Origin: CBDHEY01 sp965262305
Lineage (GTDB): Bacteria > Pseudomonadota > Gammaproteobacteria > Pseudomonadales > Cellvibrionaceae
Assembly (NCBI GenBank): GCA_965262305.1
Contig: CBDHEY010000002.1
Location: 1 to 64,000 of the forward strand
Reading direction: 5' to 3'
DNA length: 64,000 bases
Shown here: piece by piece, positions 46,597-55,771 of the stretch
How the letters are laid out: every line of letters begins with the position of its first letter
Position numbering within the stretch: position 1 is the stretch's first letter
The notes under the pieces: model-generated
Database searches by the model: none
What the model was told of the DNA's origin: nothing
The model's input: the letters and a program-made list of their open reading frames with translations, nothing else
Made by a program: the position numbers and the translations under genes

Positions 46597-46628
46597 AAAG
46601 AAGCGACGCTAATGACAGTTGCTTCTTT
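46597..46628. terminator. Bidirectional terminator between converging genes
   Basis: Perfect arms AAAGAAGC and GCTTCTTT with a 16-base loop between the dsbC stop (46584) and the lipoprotein stop (46662). T-rich ends on both strands let it serve both genes. Confidence 0.72.
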
Positions 46629-46661
46629 CTGTTGTCGTTTTAGCTTTTAAAGCTTTTGAAC

Positions 46662-47255
46662 TCAAGCGTTAGTGCAAGCGTCTATAATTTGTTGGTCATA
46701 GTTTATTAGCCACCGATCATAGGTATAGAGTGATTGAAGTTTTTTATCGATGGTTGATTGGATCGAACTCGCTAGTGCATTTTCTTCTGGTGAAAGCACC
46801 GGCGCTTCAGTTTTTCTATTGGCTTCTGCTACTTTTCTTCCTGCTGATGATTGGTAGAATTTAAGTAGCGTTTCAATCTCATCATTTGATAGGTTTTCAT
46901 TGAGTTCAGCGATAAGGCTGTAGTATGCCGGACCACTTTGTGAGGCTCTTGATGCACAGCTTGTATAAGGGATTCTTTTAGACTTGTCTAGGGTTTTGAG
47001 GTGGGCCATCACGCCCTTTGTGGGTTTTGCTGTAGGGCGTTTTTGGATAAAGCTATCTAATCCAGAAGAATTCATGAGTTGGTAAAGTTTGCTTTCTCGG
47101 TCAGCAGGAATCACTACAGGTAAAGAAAAACCTTGTGTATATTCTGGCAGGTTAAAATCCGTTGAGGCTGTTTTAGGTGCTGTTGTGCAACCTATTAATA
47201 CCGAGGTGCTGAGAATACAAACTGCAGAGAAAACTTTTGGGCGATACACGTTCAT
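46662..47255 (-). CDS. Lipoprotein with DUF2059-like segment
   Basis: A 197-residue protein with a lipobox (LIGCTT, Cys at residue 23). The C-terminal half contains LSNDEIETLLKFYQSSAGRKV, the look of DUF2059, where an amphipathic helix ends in FY-x-S-x-x-G-[RK]-K. Cys99, Cys in the TSCASRASQ segment and a Cys near the end (DACTNA) may pair. Function is unknown. It faces dsbC across a shared terminator. A 267-base divergent region separates it from the wecG-like gene. Confidence 0.68.
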   Translation of the reverse strand: MNVYRPKVFSAVCILSTSVLIGCTTAPKTASTDFNLPEYTQGFSLPVVIPADRESKLYQLMNSSGLDSFIQKRPTAKPTKGVMAHLKTLDKSKRIPYTSCASRASQSGPAYYSLIAELNENLSNDEIETLLKFYQSSAGRKVAEANRKTEAPVLSPEENALASSIQSTIDKKLQSLYTYDRWLINYDQQIIDACTNA

Positions 47256-47522
47256 GTTTAGATCTAGCTGTGTCTATTTATAGAGTGGCGTGCAAGGGTA
47301 AACAAAGCATATTTCACTTGTGTGAATCACTGCTCGATCCATATTGATTTGAGATACAAGACTATTTTAAATTTTTGTTTGGTGGATTTTCAAAAAGCAT
47401 CTGTACCATAATCTTTGTGACAAAGCCTCGAGTTTCGAAATTTGTATTAAAACGGTCATAATTGTGTAAATTTTGATTCCTAAGATGGTTGTCCGGTTCT
47501 TCAGAATCAAAAAGGGGATATC

Positions 47523-48344
47523 TTGTCAAATTCAGAAAAGTTTATGGGCTACGAAATTTCTAAGCTGTCCATTAAAGATATTATGAGTCGCTGTGAGCAA
47601 GCAGTTGCTAACCCTGATCTCTCTGAAAAGCCATTAGTATTTTCCTGTGCTAATCCTCATTCTCTTGCGATTGCTGAAGCGAATTCACAATTCAAATCTG
47701 CATTGAGTGAAGCCAGTGTTCTGGTAACCGATGGCATTGGACTGAGTGTTGCTGGATCCATGTTTGAAGTGGATGTTGGACCAAGGATTACCGGTGGAGA
47801 GTTCTTCGGCGAGCTTATGGGTCTGCTGAACGATAAGGGTCAAGTTACGGGTAATAAGTCCAGGGTTTACTTCTTTGGGTCAAGCCAAAAAGTGTTGGAT
47901 TTGATTAGTAAAAAAGTTGCTTCGCGTTACCCTCATATTGAGTTATGTGGAATGACTTCGCCGCCATTCGGTGATTGGTCTGAAGAACTCGACACTGAAT
48001 TTGTTGATCAAATAAATGCAGCAAAACCAGATGCGCTTTGGGTTGGTATGACTGCGCCGAAGCAAGAGCTTTGGACCCATAAAAACGCACATCGGCTAGA
48101 AGTTCCGGTGATTGGTAACATAGGTGCTGTTTTTGATTTTTTTGCTGGTACCCATGAACGTGCTCCAGCTTGGGCAACCAAATATGGATTAGAGTGGTTG
48201 TTTAGGTTATGTAAAGAACCCAGGCGCATGTGGAAGCGTAATCTTATTTCTCCTGCGCTTTTTATTACATCGGCGTATTTTCATACGCGATTTAGCAATG
48301 ACGGTCGCTCAGATGAAACCGATTTAGGTTCACATAAGCACTAA
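47523..48344 (+). CDS. WecG/TagA/CpsF family glycosyltransferase
   Basis: A 273-residue enzyme. The TTG at 47523 is favoured because AAGGGG lies five bases upstream; the ATG at 47544 has no such site. Motifs of the family appear in order: VTDGIGLSVAG, then RITGGEFFGELM, VYFFGSSQKVLDL, PDALWVGMTAPKQELWTHKN, and VIGNIGAVFDFFAGTHERAPAWATKYGLEWLFRL. These enzymes transfer N-acetylmannosamine or a related sugar onto a lipid-linked sugar in polysaccharide or teichoic acid synthesis. It is away from the main EPS locus but could supply its second step, after the WecA-like transferase. Confidence 0.88.
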   Translation: MSNSEKFMGYEISKLSIKDIMSRCEQAVANPDLSEKPLVFSCANPHSLAIAEANSQFKSALSEASVLVTDGIGLSVAGSMFEVDVGPRITGGEFFGELMGLLNDKGQVTGNKSRVYFFGSSQKVLDLISKKVASRYPHIELCGMTSPPFGDWSEELDTEFVDQINAAKPDALWVGMTAPKQELWTHKNAHRLEVPVIGNIGAVFDFFAGTHERAPAWATKYGLEWLFRLCKEPRRMWKRNLISPALFITSAYFHTRFSNDGRSDETDLGSHKH

Positions 48345-48434
48345 GCGCACAAGTGTGACTACCTTATCGTAAATAGGGTTTGCCCCTCGGCATTTTTAAG
48401 AGAATAATCCGCTTTTTCTCTATATTCGATCACT

Positions 48435-49187
48435 ATGACTCGTCTTGATCAACTATTAGTTTCGAAAGGACTAGCAACGAGCCGCTCGCTAGCACAAAAG
48501 TATATTGCTGATGGCGCTATTGAGGTTTTTGATAACAAGGAATGGTGTAAAGTAAAAAAAGCGTCTGCTAAATATACAGAAGACGTCGAAGTTCGAGTCA
48601 TAGATCACGAGTTGTCGCAATTTGTATCGCGAGGCGCGCTAAAGCTTAAGGGTGCGATTGAAACTTTTCCGGTTAATTTAGATGGGATTTGCGCTTTGGA
48701 TATTGGACAGTCCACCGGGGGGTTTACTGACTACTTGTTACAGAATGGCGTTGCTGAGGTGGTTGGTGTAGATGTTGGTCGTGATCAGCTCGCTGCGCGC
48801 ATTCGACAAGATTCTAGAGTCACTTGTATTGAAGGGTTTAATGCGAGATCTTTTCCTAAGGATTTTGAAGATCAAATGCGTTCGAAGTTTGATCTCATTG
48901 TTATGGATGTATCTTTTATATCACAAACGCTCATTTTGCCAAACTTACCTCCAATTCTTAAACCCCAGGGAAAGGTAATTAGTCTAGTAAAGCCTCAGTT
49001 TGAACTTGAGCCTGCGCTTATAGGGAAAGGGGGGATTGTGCGAGACATCTCATTATATTCTAAAGTTGAGTCTAAAATAAAAATATGTGTGTCCGAAACG
49101 GGAATGAATGTGAGCGCTTACTTTGAAAGTCCTGTAACGGGTTTTGACGGGAATAGAGAGTTTTTCGTGGTAATGGAAAGGTCTTAA
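48435..49187 (+). CDS. tlyA: TlyA family rRNA 2'-O-methyltransferase / haemolysin-like protein
   Basis: A 250-residue protein. An S4 RNA-binding domain at the start (TRLDQLLVSKGLATSRSLAQ) precedes an FtsJ-type methyltransferase domain with VSRGALKLKGAIE, the SAM-binding LDIGQSTGGFTDYLLQNG, VVGVDVGRDQLAARI, LIVMDVSFIS and LVKPQFELEP. The length fits the family (about 250-270). Where the usual motif is GASTGG, this one has GQSTGG. TlyA methylates ribosomal RNA riboses. It appears to be a stand-alone gene. Confidence 0.88.
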   Translation: MTRLDQLLVSKGLATSRSLAQKYIADGAIEVFDNKEWCKVKKASAKYTEDVEVRVIDHELSQFVSRGALKLKGAIETFPVNLDGICALDIGQSTGGFTDYLLQNGVAEVVGVDVGRDQLAARIRQDSRVTCIEGFNARSFPKDFEDQMRSKFDLIVMDVSFISQTLILPNLPPILKPQGKVISLVKPQFELEPALIGKGGIVRDISLYSKVESKIKICVSETGMNVSAYFESPVTGFDGNREFFVVMERS

Positions 49188-49308
49188 TGGGACAATTGAC
49201 TGTTGCCCGTGAACTAATAAATGATTGATATATCTAATCTTACTTGGATTTTATCCGAAATATTACAACTCTTTTTTAGATTATAAAATGGTTACATACG
49301 GAGATTTA

Positions 49309-51042
49309 ATGAGTCTGTCGAAATCTGTTTTCTTACTACTGCTGCTTGTATTAGCTGGCTGCAGCGACAGTGATGGTGATTCGGGCTCGGAGGAACAAGC
49401 TAACTCAACGCCAGACCCTGTTTCCAAAGGTGTTCCATTGGCGTGTAACACCTGCCCAAATCCAACCCCGGAAGCGACGCCATTTATTGCTCCTCTTGAA
49501 GGGAGTTTGGTGACCATTAGCGGTCGGATAACATATGATCGCGTTCCTCATGAAGCTGTTGGCGGCGGACTTGATTATGACGCAATTACGGTTATGCCTG
49601 TTCGAGGCGCAAATCTCGTTCTACTTGACGGCTCTGGTGACGCTATTAATAAAACCAAGACTGATGACAATGGTGAATACCAAATAGAGGCACCAGAAAA
49701 TACCAATGTTCGTATAAGGGTTTTAGCTGAACTGCAAAATACTGGAGAAGCGCCCAATTGGGATATTAGTGCTACTGACAACACTAGTGGTAATGCACTT
49801 TATGCGCTTGATGGAAGCCTTTCTTCATCAGGCAGCGTCGATTCAAATCGTGATTTACATGCTCCTTCTGGTTGGACCGGAAATAGCTACGAACAGCCAC
49901 GTGCGGCAGCGCCCTTTGCGATTCTGGATACGGTATATGATGCGTTACAGTTTATATTAGGTGCACAACCTGATGTTGAGTTGCCTCGTCTGGAGTTGCG
50001 TTGGAGCGTCAATAATATTGCATCTTCTTCGGTTGATGTTAGACGTGATTTGGGCTTGATTGGGAGTTCTCTTTACGACCCATCTGAAAACAATATTTAT
50101 TTGTTGGGTGATGAAAATAGCGATACTGATGAATATGACACAAGCGTGGTGCTGCATGAATTTGTTCACTATATCGAAGATACCATTTCGCGTTCTGATA
50201 GCATTGGTGGTGCTCATCCTTTAGACCTTAAGTTGGATATGCGCTTGGTATACAGCGAAGGCTTGGCAAATGCGCTGTCAGGCGTATTTGGTAATACGAA
50301 TTTTTATCGCGACTCGGCGCTTTTTCAGCAATCGGAAGGTTTTAGAATAAATTTAGAATCTCGTTTTAATCCATCATCGGGTTGGTTTAGTGAGCGATCT
50401 ATTCATGCATTAATTTACGATATTTATGACAACGAAAATGAGTTGGGCGATGAGTTGAATCTGGGTTTCGATCCTATTTTCGAAGTGATTTCATCTGATA
50501 ATTATATTAACCATCCATCGCTCATCTCAGTATTTACCTTTGCGGATGAGCTGGCACGACTTAATCCCGAGTTTAGTGCAGAAATTACAAGTATGCTTAA
50601 TACCGAAACTATTTTTGGCGATGGGGCCTACGGGGAAAACGAGACGAATGATGGTGATAATGCGTTTACGCTACCAGTTTATAAGTTGTTATCGCTCAAC
50701 TCAGAAACGCGTGTCTGCACAAATAACCGTGAACGAGAGTATAGTGGCTTAGGAGTGTCTAGTTTCTTAAGGTTAAACCTCGCTAATGCAGGTAACTACC
50801 AATTGCGTGCGGAAAGCGACGGCACAGGTACTGGCCAAAAAGATCCTGACTTTATTATCTACCGCAATGGCATTACCTCTCGTGATCTGATTTTTCAAAG
50901 TTCTACCAATGACCTTGAGGTGGGCCAAGCTTTTTTAGAGCAAGGTGAATATGTTATTGAGCTATACGAGTGGACTAATCGAGATAATGACGAGCTTACT
51001 GGTGGAACGGCTTGCTTTAATGTTTCTGCAAGTAGGATTTAG
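49309..51042 (+). CDS. Lipoprotein, putative zinc metalloprotease (HEFVH)
   Basis: A 577-residue lipoprotein. The ATG at 49309 has GGAG five bases upstream; longer frames starting at 49225 or 49288 are unlikely. A lipobox LAGCSDSD lies near residue 18. Residues ~70-170 form a carboxypeptidase regulatory-like domain (GRITYDRVP..., LLDGSGDAINKTKTDDNGEYQIE). The central VLHEFVHYIEDT is an HExxH zinc site, and a Glu in YSEGLANALSG about 37 residues later may be the third ligand, a gluzincin pattern. A C-terminal beta domain (about 480-577) follows. The substrate is unknown. A small secreted protein gene starts two bases after its stop. Confidence 0.72.
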   Translation: MSLSKSVFLLLLLVLAGCSDSDGDSGSEEQANSTPDPVSKGVPLACNTCPNPTPEATPFIAPLEGSLVTISGRITYDRVPHEAVGGGLDYDAITVMPVRGANLVLLDGSGDAINKTKTDDNGEYQIEAPENTNVRIRVLAELQNTGEAPNWDISATDNTSGNALYALDGSLSSSGSVDSNRDLHAPSGWTGNSYEQPRAAAPFAILDTVYDALQFILGAQPDVELPRLELRWSVNNIASSSVDVRRDLGLIGSSLYDPSENNIYLLGDENSDTDEYDTSVVLHEFVHYIEDTISRSDSIGGAHPLDLKLDMRLVYSEGLANALSGVFGNTNFYRDSALFQQSEGFRINLESRFNPSSGWFSERSIHALIYDIYDNENELGDELNLGFDPIFEVISSDNYINHPSLISVFTFADELARLNPEFSAEITSMLNTETIFGDGAYGENETNDGDNAFTLPVYKLLSLNSETRVCTNNREREYSGLGVSSFLRLNLANAGNYQLRAESDGTGTGQKDPDFIIYRNGITSRDLIFQSSTNDLEVGQAFLEQGEYVIELYEWTNRDNDELTGGTACFNVSASRI

Positions 51043-51044
51043 CT

Positions 51045-51566
51045 ATGAGTGTTTCAATTTTTAAAAGTGTTTCAATTTTAATGCTGATTACAATGTTTTT
51101 TGCTGAATCAGTTTATAGTGGTGGTGAAAAACAGCATCGAGACAGACATCAAAAACCTGGTGCGGATATTCGAGTCGTATTTCCACTTTCTGTTGTTGCA
51201 GAAATCTACGAAAGGCAGGATGTACAAATTGAATTTAAATCAGGTGCGAGTCAAGGCGAGTTATTTCTTAGGCTAAACCCGAATGATGATGTCGATATGC
51301 TTGGATCACAGACGCAGTGGCGATTTGACCTGAGTCGCGATGAAGTCGTAATTAATTTGAGTTTTATGTCTACCAAAAACACGATTGAACAATTGAGTTT
51401 TTATGCAGAAATTGAAGATCAAAATGGCCTTCAGAGCCGTGTTCTCAGTATTGCAATATTACCTCCAGCTGCTATTTCTCAACCCATTTCGCTTCAAAAA
51501 AGTAAAGCTTCGGGTGGCGTAATTACATTTTCAGCCGACGAAAAAATCTACGTTCCAGATCCATAA
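51045..51566 (+). CDS. Small secreted protein of unknown function
   Basis: A 173-residue protein with a signal peptide (MFFAESVYSG, about residue 25) and a beta-rich body: ADIRVVFPLSVVAEIYERQD, then WRFDLSRDEVVINLSF. I do not recognise a family. Its start lies two bases after the stop of the metalloprotease lipoprotein gene, so the two are translationally coupled and probably act together, perhaps as enzyme and inhibitor or as a two-part envelope unit. No Cys is present. Confidence 0.62.
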   Translation: MSVSIFKSVSILMLITMFFAESVYSGGEKQHRDRHQKPGADIRVVFPLSVVAEIYERQDVQIEFKSGASQGELFLRLNPNDDVDMLGSQTQWRFDLSRDEVVINLSFMSTKNTIEQLSFYAEIEDQNGLQSRVLSIAILPPAAISQPISLQKSKASGGVITFSADEKIYVPDP

Positions 51567-51638
51567 TGGAAATTGTGTTTTATAGTTAGTCTAGAAAGTA
51601 CCGCCAACAGTCACTTGATTTTTTGATACAATCCAATA

Positions 51639-53825
51639 ATGGATGTTTCAGAACTTATCGACGACCTCAATGAGGCACAACGCGCCGCCGTTTGCGCTAC
51701 GCCAAGTAATCAACTCATTTTAGCGGGGGCTGGGAGTGGCAAAACTCGCGTCTTGGTGCATCGCATTGCCTGGCTAATTCATGTAGAAAATGTTTCGCCG
51801 TATGAAATTATGGCTGTCACCTTTACGAACAAGGCTGCCCGTGAGATGCGCGAACGTTTGTCCAGTTTACTGGATGACAACAACAGTGTCTTCCGCGGAA
51901 TGTGGGTTGGTACTTTTCATAGCATTGCTCATCGACTTTTAAAATCCCATTGGCGTGAAGCCGGACTAAGCGAAAACTTTCAGGTCTTAGACAGTGATGA
52001 TCAACTTCGTCTTATTAAACGCGTGTATCAGGATTTGGGTCTTGATGATGCGCGATGGCCATTCAAACAGGCTCAATGGTTTATCAATGGGCAAAAAGAT
52101 GAAGGTGTCAGGCCGCAATATATAAGAGAAGGTCATGACCCTTTTCTTAAAACAATGAAACTTGTTTACAGCGCTTACGAGGAAGCTTGTGAACGCGGTG
52201 GAATGATCGACTTTGCAGAAATATTATTGCGCTCCCATGAACTGTGGTTAAAAAGTCCAGCATTATTAAAACATTACCAAGATCGATTTCGATTTCTTTT
52301 GGTAGATGAATTTCAAGACACTAATTCGGTTCAATATGCGTGGCTCAGAGTATTAGCGGGTAAAGCCTGTTTTATCACTGCGGTGGGTGATGATGACCAA
52401 TCAATCTATGGTTGGCGAGGGGCGAAAATCGAAAATATTCAACAAATTTCGAAAGACTTTGCCCCAGTTGAAACCATTCGTCTTGAGCAAAACTACCGTT
52501 CTACCAGCACGATTCTGGATGCCGCAAACGCTGTCATTGCAAACAATGCAGATCGCTTGGGCAAAACACTTTGGACGTCGGGCGAAAAAGGTGAACCGAT
52601 TGATTTGTACTGCGCTTTTAACGAGCAGGATGAAGCGAGATACATTGTCGATCGTGTTCAGTCATGGATGGATAAAGGCTTGGGGATCCAAAATGTTGCG
52701 GTTTTATATCGATCTAACGCTCAGTCCCGAGTTCTTGAAGAGGCATTTTTGCGAGAAGCGGTACCTTACAGAATATATGGTGGTCAAAGATTCTACGAAC
52801 GGTTGGAGATTAAGAATGCACTTGCCTACTTAAGCCTTATTTTAAATCGTCAATCTGATCAGGCGTTCGAGCGCGTGGTAAATACTCCAACTCGTGGGAT
52901 AGGCAACAAGACCGTCGATGCAGTTAGGCAAATAGCACAAGACCAAGGGTGTTCGCTTTATCAAGCGAGTATTCACGCTATAGAGAATAATGTTTTCACG
53001 GCACGAGCTGCCAATGCACTTAAAGGGTTTTTACAATTACTCGATGAACTTGACGAAGCGATAGTCGGGTTGGATTTAGCGGATATTGCAGAGCTAGTTA
53101 TCCGCCGTAGTGGCTTATTGGAGTTTCACCAAAAAGAGAAAGGCGAACGTGGGCAAGTCCGCGTTGAAAACTTGCAGGAATTAGTTAACGCGTGTCGCGC
53201 ATTTGAAACCGAGGATGAAAACCTTACGCCGCTTCAAGAGTTTATTGATTCCGCAGCTCTTGATGCGGGAGATGCCCAAGCAGATGATTTTGAAGATGCG
53301 GTACAAATGATGACGTTACACAGTGCCAAGGGTCTAGAATTTCAACTCGTATTTCTCGCAGGAGTAGAAGAAAATATTTTTCCACACAAAATGTCGTTGG
53401 ACGAACCTGGGCGGTTAGAAGAAGAACGAAGATTAGCCTATGTAGGTATCACTCGTGCAATGAAAAAGCTAGTGGTTTCCTATGCTGAAACCCGTCGTTT
53501 ATACGGCGAAGAAAAGTTTAATTCGTTATCCCGCTTTGTACGAGAAATTCCTGATAACCTGGTTCAAGAGGTGCGCATAAAATCCACGGTTACTCGTCCG
53601 GCTCAATTTGGTGGTACTAAAACGCATGCGTCTTTGGTTCAACGAGATATTGAAAGCTTTCCTGAGTTTCAGTTAGGGCAAAATGTTATGCATGCAATGT
53701 TTGGCGAAGGCACAATATTGCAGTTTGAAGGCAAGGGTGCTGGGGCAAGAGTGCAGGTGAATTTTCCAGAGGTTGGTTCTAAATGGTTGGTTCTTCAATT
53801 TGCCAAGCTTGAACCCATTGAATAG
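51639..53825 (+). CDS. uvrD: DNA helicase II
   Basis: A 728-residue superfamily 1 helicase, near E. coli UvrD length (720). All motifs are visible in order: Q motif and Walker A ILAGAGSGKTRVLVHR, AVTFTNKAAREMRER (Ia), LLVDEFQDTNSVQY (II), GDDDQSIYGWRGA (III), LEQNYRST (IV), TLHSAKGLEFQLVFLAGVEE (V), and EEERRLAYVGITRAMK (VI). The C-terminal end carries FGEGTILQFEGKGAGARVQV, the Tudor-like domain of UvrD. It unwinds 3'-5' in mismatch and nucleotide excision repair. The gene stands alone; no clear Shine-Dalgarno precedes the ATG. Confidence 0.95.
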   Translation: MDVSELIDDLNEAQRAAVCATPSNQLILAGAGSGKTRVLVHRIAWLIHVENVSPYEIMAVTFTNKAAREMRERLSSLLDDNNSVFRGMWVGTFHSIAHRLLKSHWREAGLSENFQVLDSDDQLRLIKRVYQDLGLDDARWPFKQAQWFINGQKDEGVRPQYIREGHDPFLKTMKLVYSAYEEACERGGMIDFAEILLRSHELWLKSPALLKHYQDRFRFLLVDEFQDTNSVQYAWLRVLAGKACFITAVGDDDQSIYGWRGAKIENIQQISKDFAPVETIRLEQNYRSTSTILDAANAVIANNADRLGKTLWTSGEKGEPIDLYCAFNEQDEARYIVDRVQSWMDKGLGIQNVAVLYRSNAQSRVLEEAFLREAVPYRIYGGQRFYERLEIKNALAYLSLILNRQSDQAFERVVNTPTRGIGNKTVDAVRQIAQDQGCSLYQASIHAIENNVFTARAANALKGFLQLLDELDEAIVGLDLADIAELVIRRSGLLEFHQKEKGERGQVRVENLQELVNACRAFETEDENLTPLQEFIDSAALDAGDAQADDFEDAVQMMTLHSAKGLEFQLVFLAGVEENIFPHKMSLDEPGRLEEERRLAYVGITRAMKKLVVSYAETRRLYGEEKFNSLSRFVREIPDNLVQEVRIKSTVTRPAQFGGTKTHASLVQRDIESFPEFQLGQNVMHAMFGEGTILQFEGKGAGARVQVNFPEVGSKWLVLQFAKLEPIE

Positions 53826-54083
53826 AGCTCGAGAGTATTTTTTTATCTATTTTGCATTAAGACTTTTACACCATAAAAATAATAAGTAAGTTAACTCTTT
53901 ATTTAAAAGTCAGTTTTCTATTTAGTCCGGGTATAATATTGGTCGTTGTATTTAAGAGCATTTGGTTTTTTGTTGTATTGAAAGTGATTGTGTTACTGGA
54001 TTCTATTTACGCTAATCGCTAAATTAAGTTTGTGTTTCTTCGTAATTAACATTTTTTTCATAACAAAGATAAAGGAAAAAATC

Positions 54084-54530
54084 ATGATTAGAATTAATTT
54101 ATACACAATATCTACTGTTTTTGTTTTTCTTTTAGTAAGCACATTGTCCTTTGCCGATATTTCTTATATCTGCAGTAATGCCGGTTTTGAACGTCGTATA
54201 GCCATCAAGTATCAAAATGCATCTAATTCGGTTCCATGTGAAGTTGTTTACGATAAAGGTGAAGGCGCGCAAATTCTGTGGTTTGCCGATAATGAATTGG
54301 GTTATTGTGAAGAGAAAGCAGAAGACTTTGTTGAAAAACAGGAATCTTGGGGTTGGAGTTGCTTAGAAGAAAATGCAGAGGAAATCGATTCTGCGGCGAC
54401 CGCAGCCCAAGAGGAGTTAAGCGAAGCTCAAGAATCAACAGACATTTCTTTATCTGACGAGATTGACCCTGACTCAATACCCAGTGAATCGGAAGTCGAC
54501 TCGGCTGTTTCTAATGAGATCACCGAATAG
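54084..54530 (+). CDS. Secreted cysteine-containing protein of unknown function
   Basis: A 148-residue protein. The ATG at 54084 follows AAAGGAA and starts a signal peptide ending LSFA-D (about residue 24); the upstream frame from 53988 is not used. The mature part has Cys in YICSNAG, VPCEVVYDKG, GYCEEK and SWSCLEE, enough for two disulfides. The last ~50 residues are very acidic and Ser-rich. A YICSNAGFERRIAIKYQN start and a VPCEVVYDKGEGAQILWFADNE core are typical of small, widespread but uncharacterised gammaproteobacterial secreted proteins. It stands 14 bases upstream of the TRAP-binding-protein gene and is probably co-transcribed. Confidence 0.65.
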   Translation: MIRINLYTISTVFVFLLVSTLSFADISYICSNAGFERRIAIKYQNASNSVPCEVVYDKGEGAQILWFADNELGYCEEKAEDFVEKQESWGWSCLEENAEEIDSAATAAQEELSEAQESTDISLSDEIDPDSIPSESEVDSAVSNEITE

Positions 54531-54544
54531 TTTTAAGGTTTAAA

Positions 54545-55681
54545 ATGCAACATCGATACTCTCCTTGGTGGATGCCGTTAAGTATTATTTTACTTTTAAT
54601 GGCCTGTATCATTCTTTTTTATTTATTGGTTTTTACACATGCACAAAATGGCGACGAAATCGCATTAGAAAGTCAGCAAAATAATATGAACGACCGAGTT
54701 TATCGATGGCGTCTTGTTACCACTTGGCCGAAAAATTTTCCAGGGTTAGGTTTGGCACCAGAAAATTTTGCTAAACAGGTTAATAAAATGAGCAGAGGAC
54801 GTTTAGTTGTCAGTGTCCATGGAGCGAATGAAATTGTACCGGCGCTTGGTGTTTTCGATGCAGTTTCAAAAGGCAGCGTCGAAATGGGTCACTGCTCTGC
54901 TTATTATTGGAAAGGAAAAATTTTAGCGGCTCCATTTTTTACTTCTGTTCCCTTCGGTATGAATGCGCAAGAATTGAATGGTTGGTTGCATTATGGCGGT
55001 GGACTCAAGCTTTGGCGTGAGATATATGCGCCATTTAATTTAATTCCGTTTGCGGGTGGAAACACTGGCGTGCAGATGGGCGGCTGGTTTAATAAAGAAA
55101 TAAATAGTATTGATGATATTTCAGGGTTGAAAATGCGTATCCCTGGTTTTGGCGGCGAAATTTTTACCCGTGCTGGCGGAACTGCGGTAAATATTCCCGG
55201 CGGTGAGTTGTACACATCATTACAAACCGGCGTGATTGATGCGACAGAATGGGTTGGTCCTTATAATGACTTAGCTTTTGGGTTTCAAAATATAGCAAAA
55301 TATTACTATTATCCTGGTTGGCATGAGCCGGGACCAACTTTGGAGTTTATTGTTAACAAAGATGCATATAGTAAACTTCCCGAAGATCTCAAAGCGATTG
55401 TGGAAACAGCGACACGTATGATTAATCAGGACATGCTTGATGAGTATACTGCCCGAAGTAACGCTGCTCTTGCCGAATTAATTGAAAAGCATAACGTTGA
55501 TGTTCGTCCATTTCCTGCTGATGTCATAGATAAGTTTAAAACTCTGACCGTCGAATACTATGAGGAAATGTCTAAAAAAGATAAAACCTTCGCGAAGGTT
55601 TATGCATCATATAAGAATTATCTTGATAAAATTCGAGACTATCATGCTATTTCTGAGGGGGCTTATTACAATATTCGTTGA
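54545..55681 (+). CDS. Membrane-anchored TRAP-type solute-binding protein (DctP family)
   Basis: A 378-residue protein. The N-terminal hydrophobic segment (about residues 8-32) looks uncleaved, so it is probably a membrane anchor. The rest is a DctP-family binding domain: WRLVTTWPKNFPG, HGANEIVPALGVFDAVSKGSVEMG, GLKMRIPGFGGEIF, and LQTGVIDATEWVGPYNDLAF. The Arg in KMRIP and the Trp-Val-Gly-Pro segment are the organic-acid-binding elements seen in 2-oxoacid-type (TakP-like) proteins. No DctQ or DctM genes are adjacent: the next gene is a convergent antiporter. It may act with permeases encoded elsewhere or as a sensor. Confidence 0.85.
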   Translation: MQHRYSPWWMPLSIILLLMACIILFYLLVFTHAQNGDEIALESQQNNMNDRVYRWRLVTTWPKNFPGLGLAPENFAKQVNKMSRGRLVVSVHGANEIVPALGVFDAVSKGSVEMGHCSAYYWKGKILAAPFFTSVPFGMNAQELNGWLHYGGGLKLWREIYAPFNLIPFAGGNTGVQMGGWFNKEINSIDDISGLKMRIPGFGGEIFTRAGGTAVNIPGGELYTSLQTGVIDATEWVGPYNDLAFGFQNIAKYYYYPGWHEPGPTLEFIVNKDAYSKLPEDLKAIVETATRMINQDMLDEYTARSNAALAELIEKHNVDVRPFPADVIDKFKTLTVEYYEEMSKKDKTFAKVYASYKNYLDKIRDYHAISEGAYYNIR

Positions 55682-55771
55682 TCGACTTTATTTTAAGGCC
55701 CCTCAGTATGAGCTTTCTTAATAGGTGCAAGCAATAAACTACCTAATAGTTCTCTTTCTAAAAATGTGAAA

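Noticed and set aside
55653..55706. CTGAGGGG...CCCCTCAG inverted repeat at the end of the TRAP-binding-protein gene
   Set aside because: Arms are perfect but the loop is long, one arm is inside the gene, and no T-run follows; not strong enough for a terminator call.
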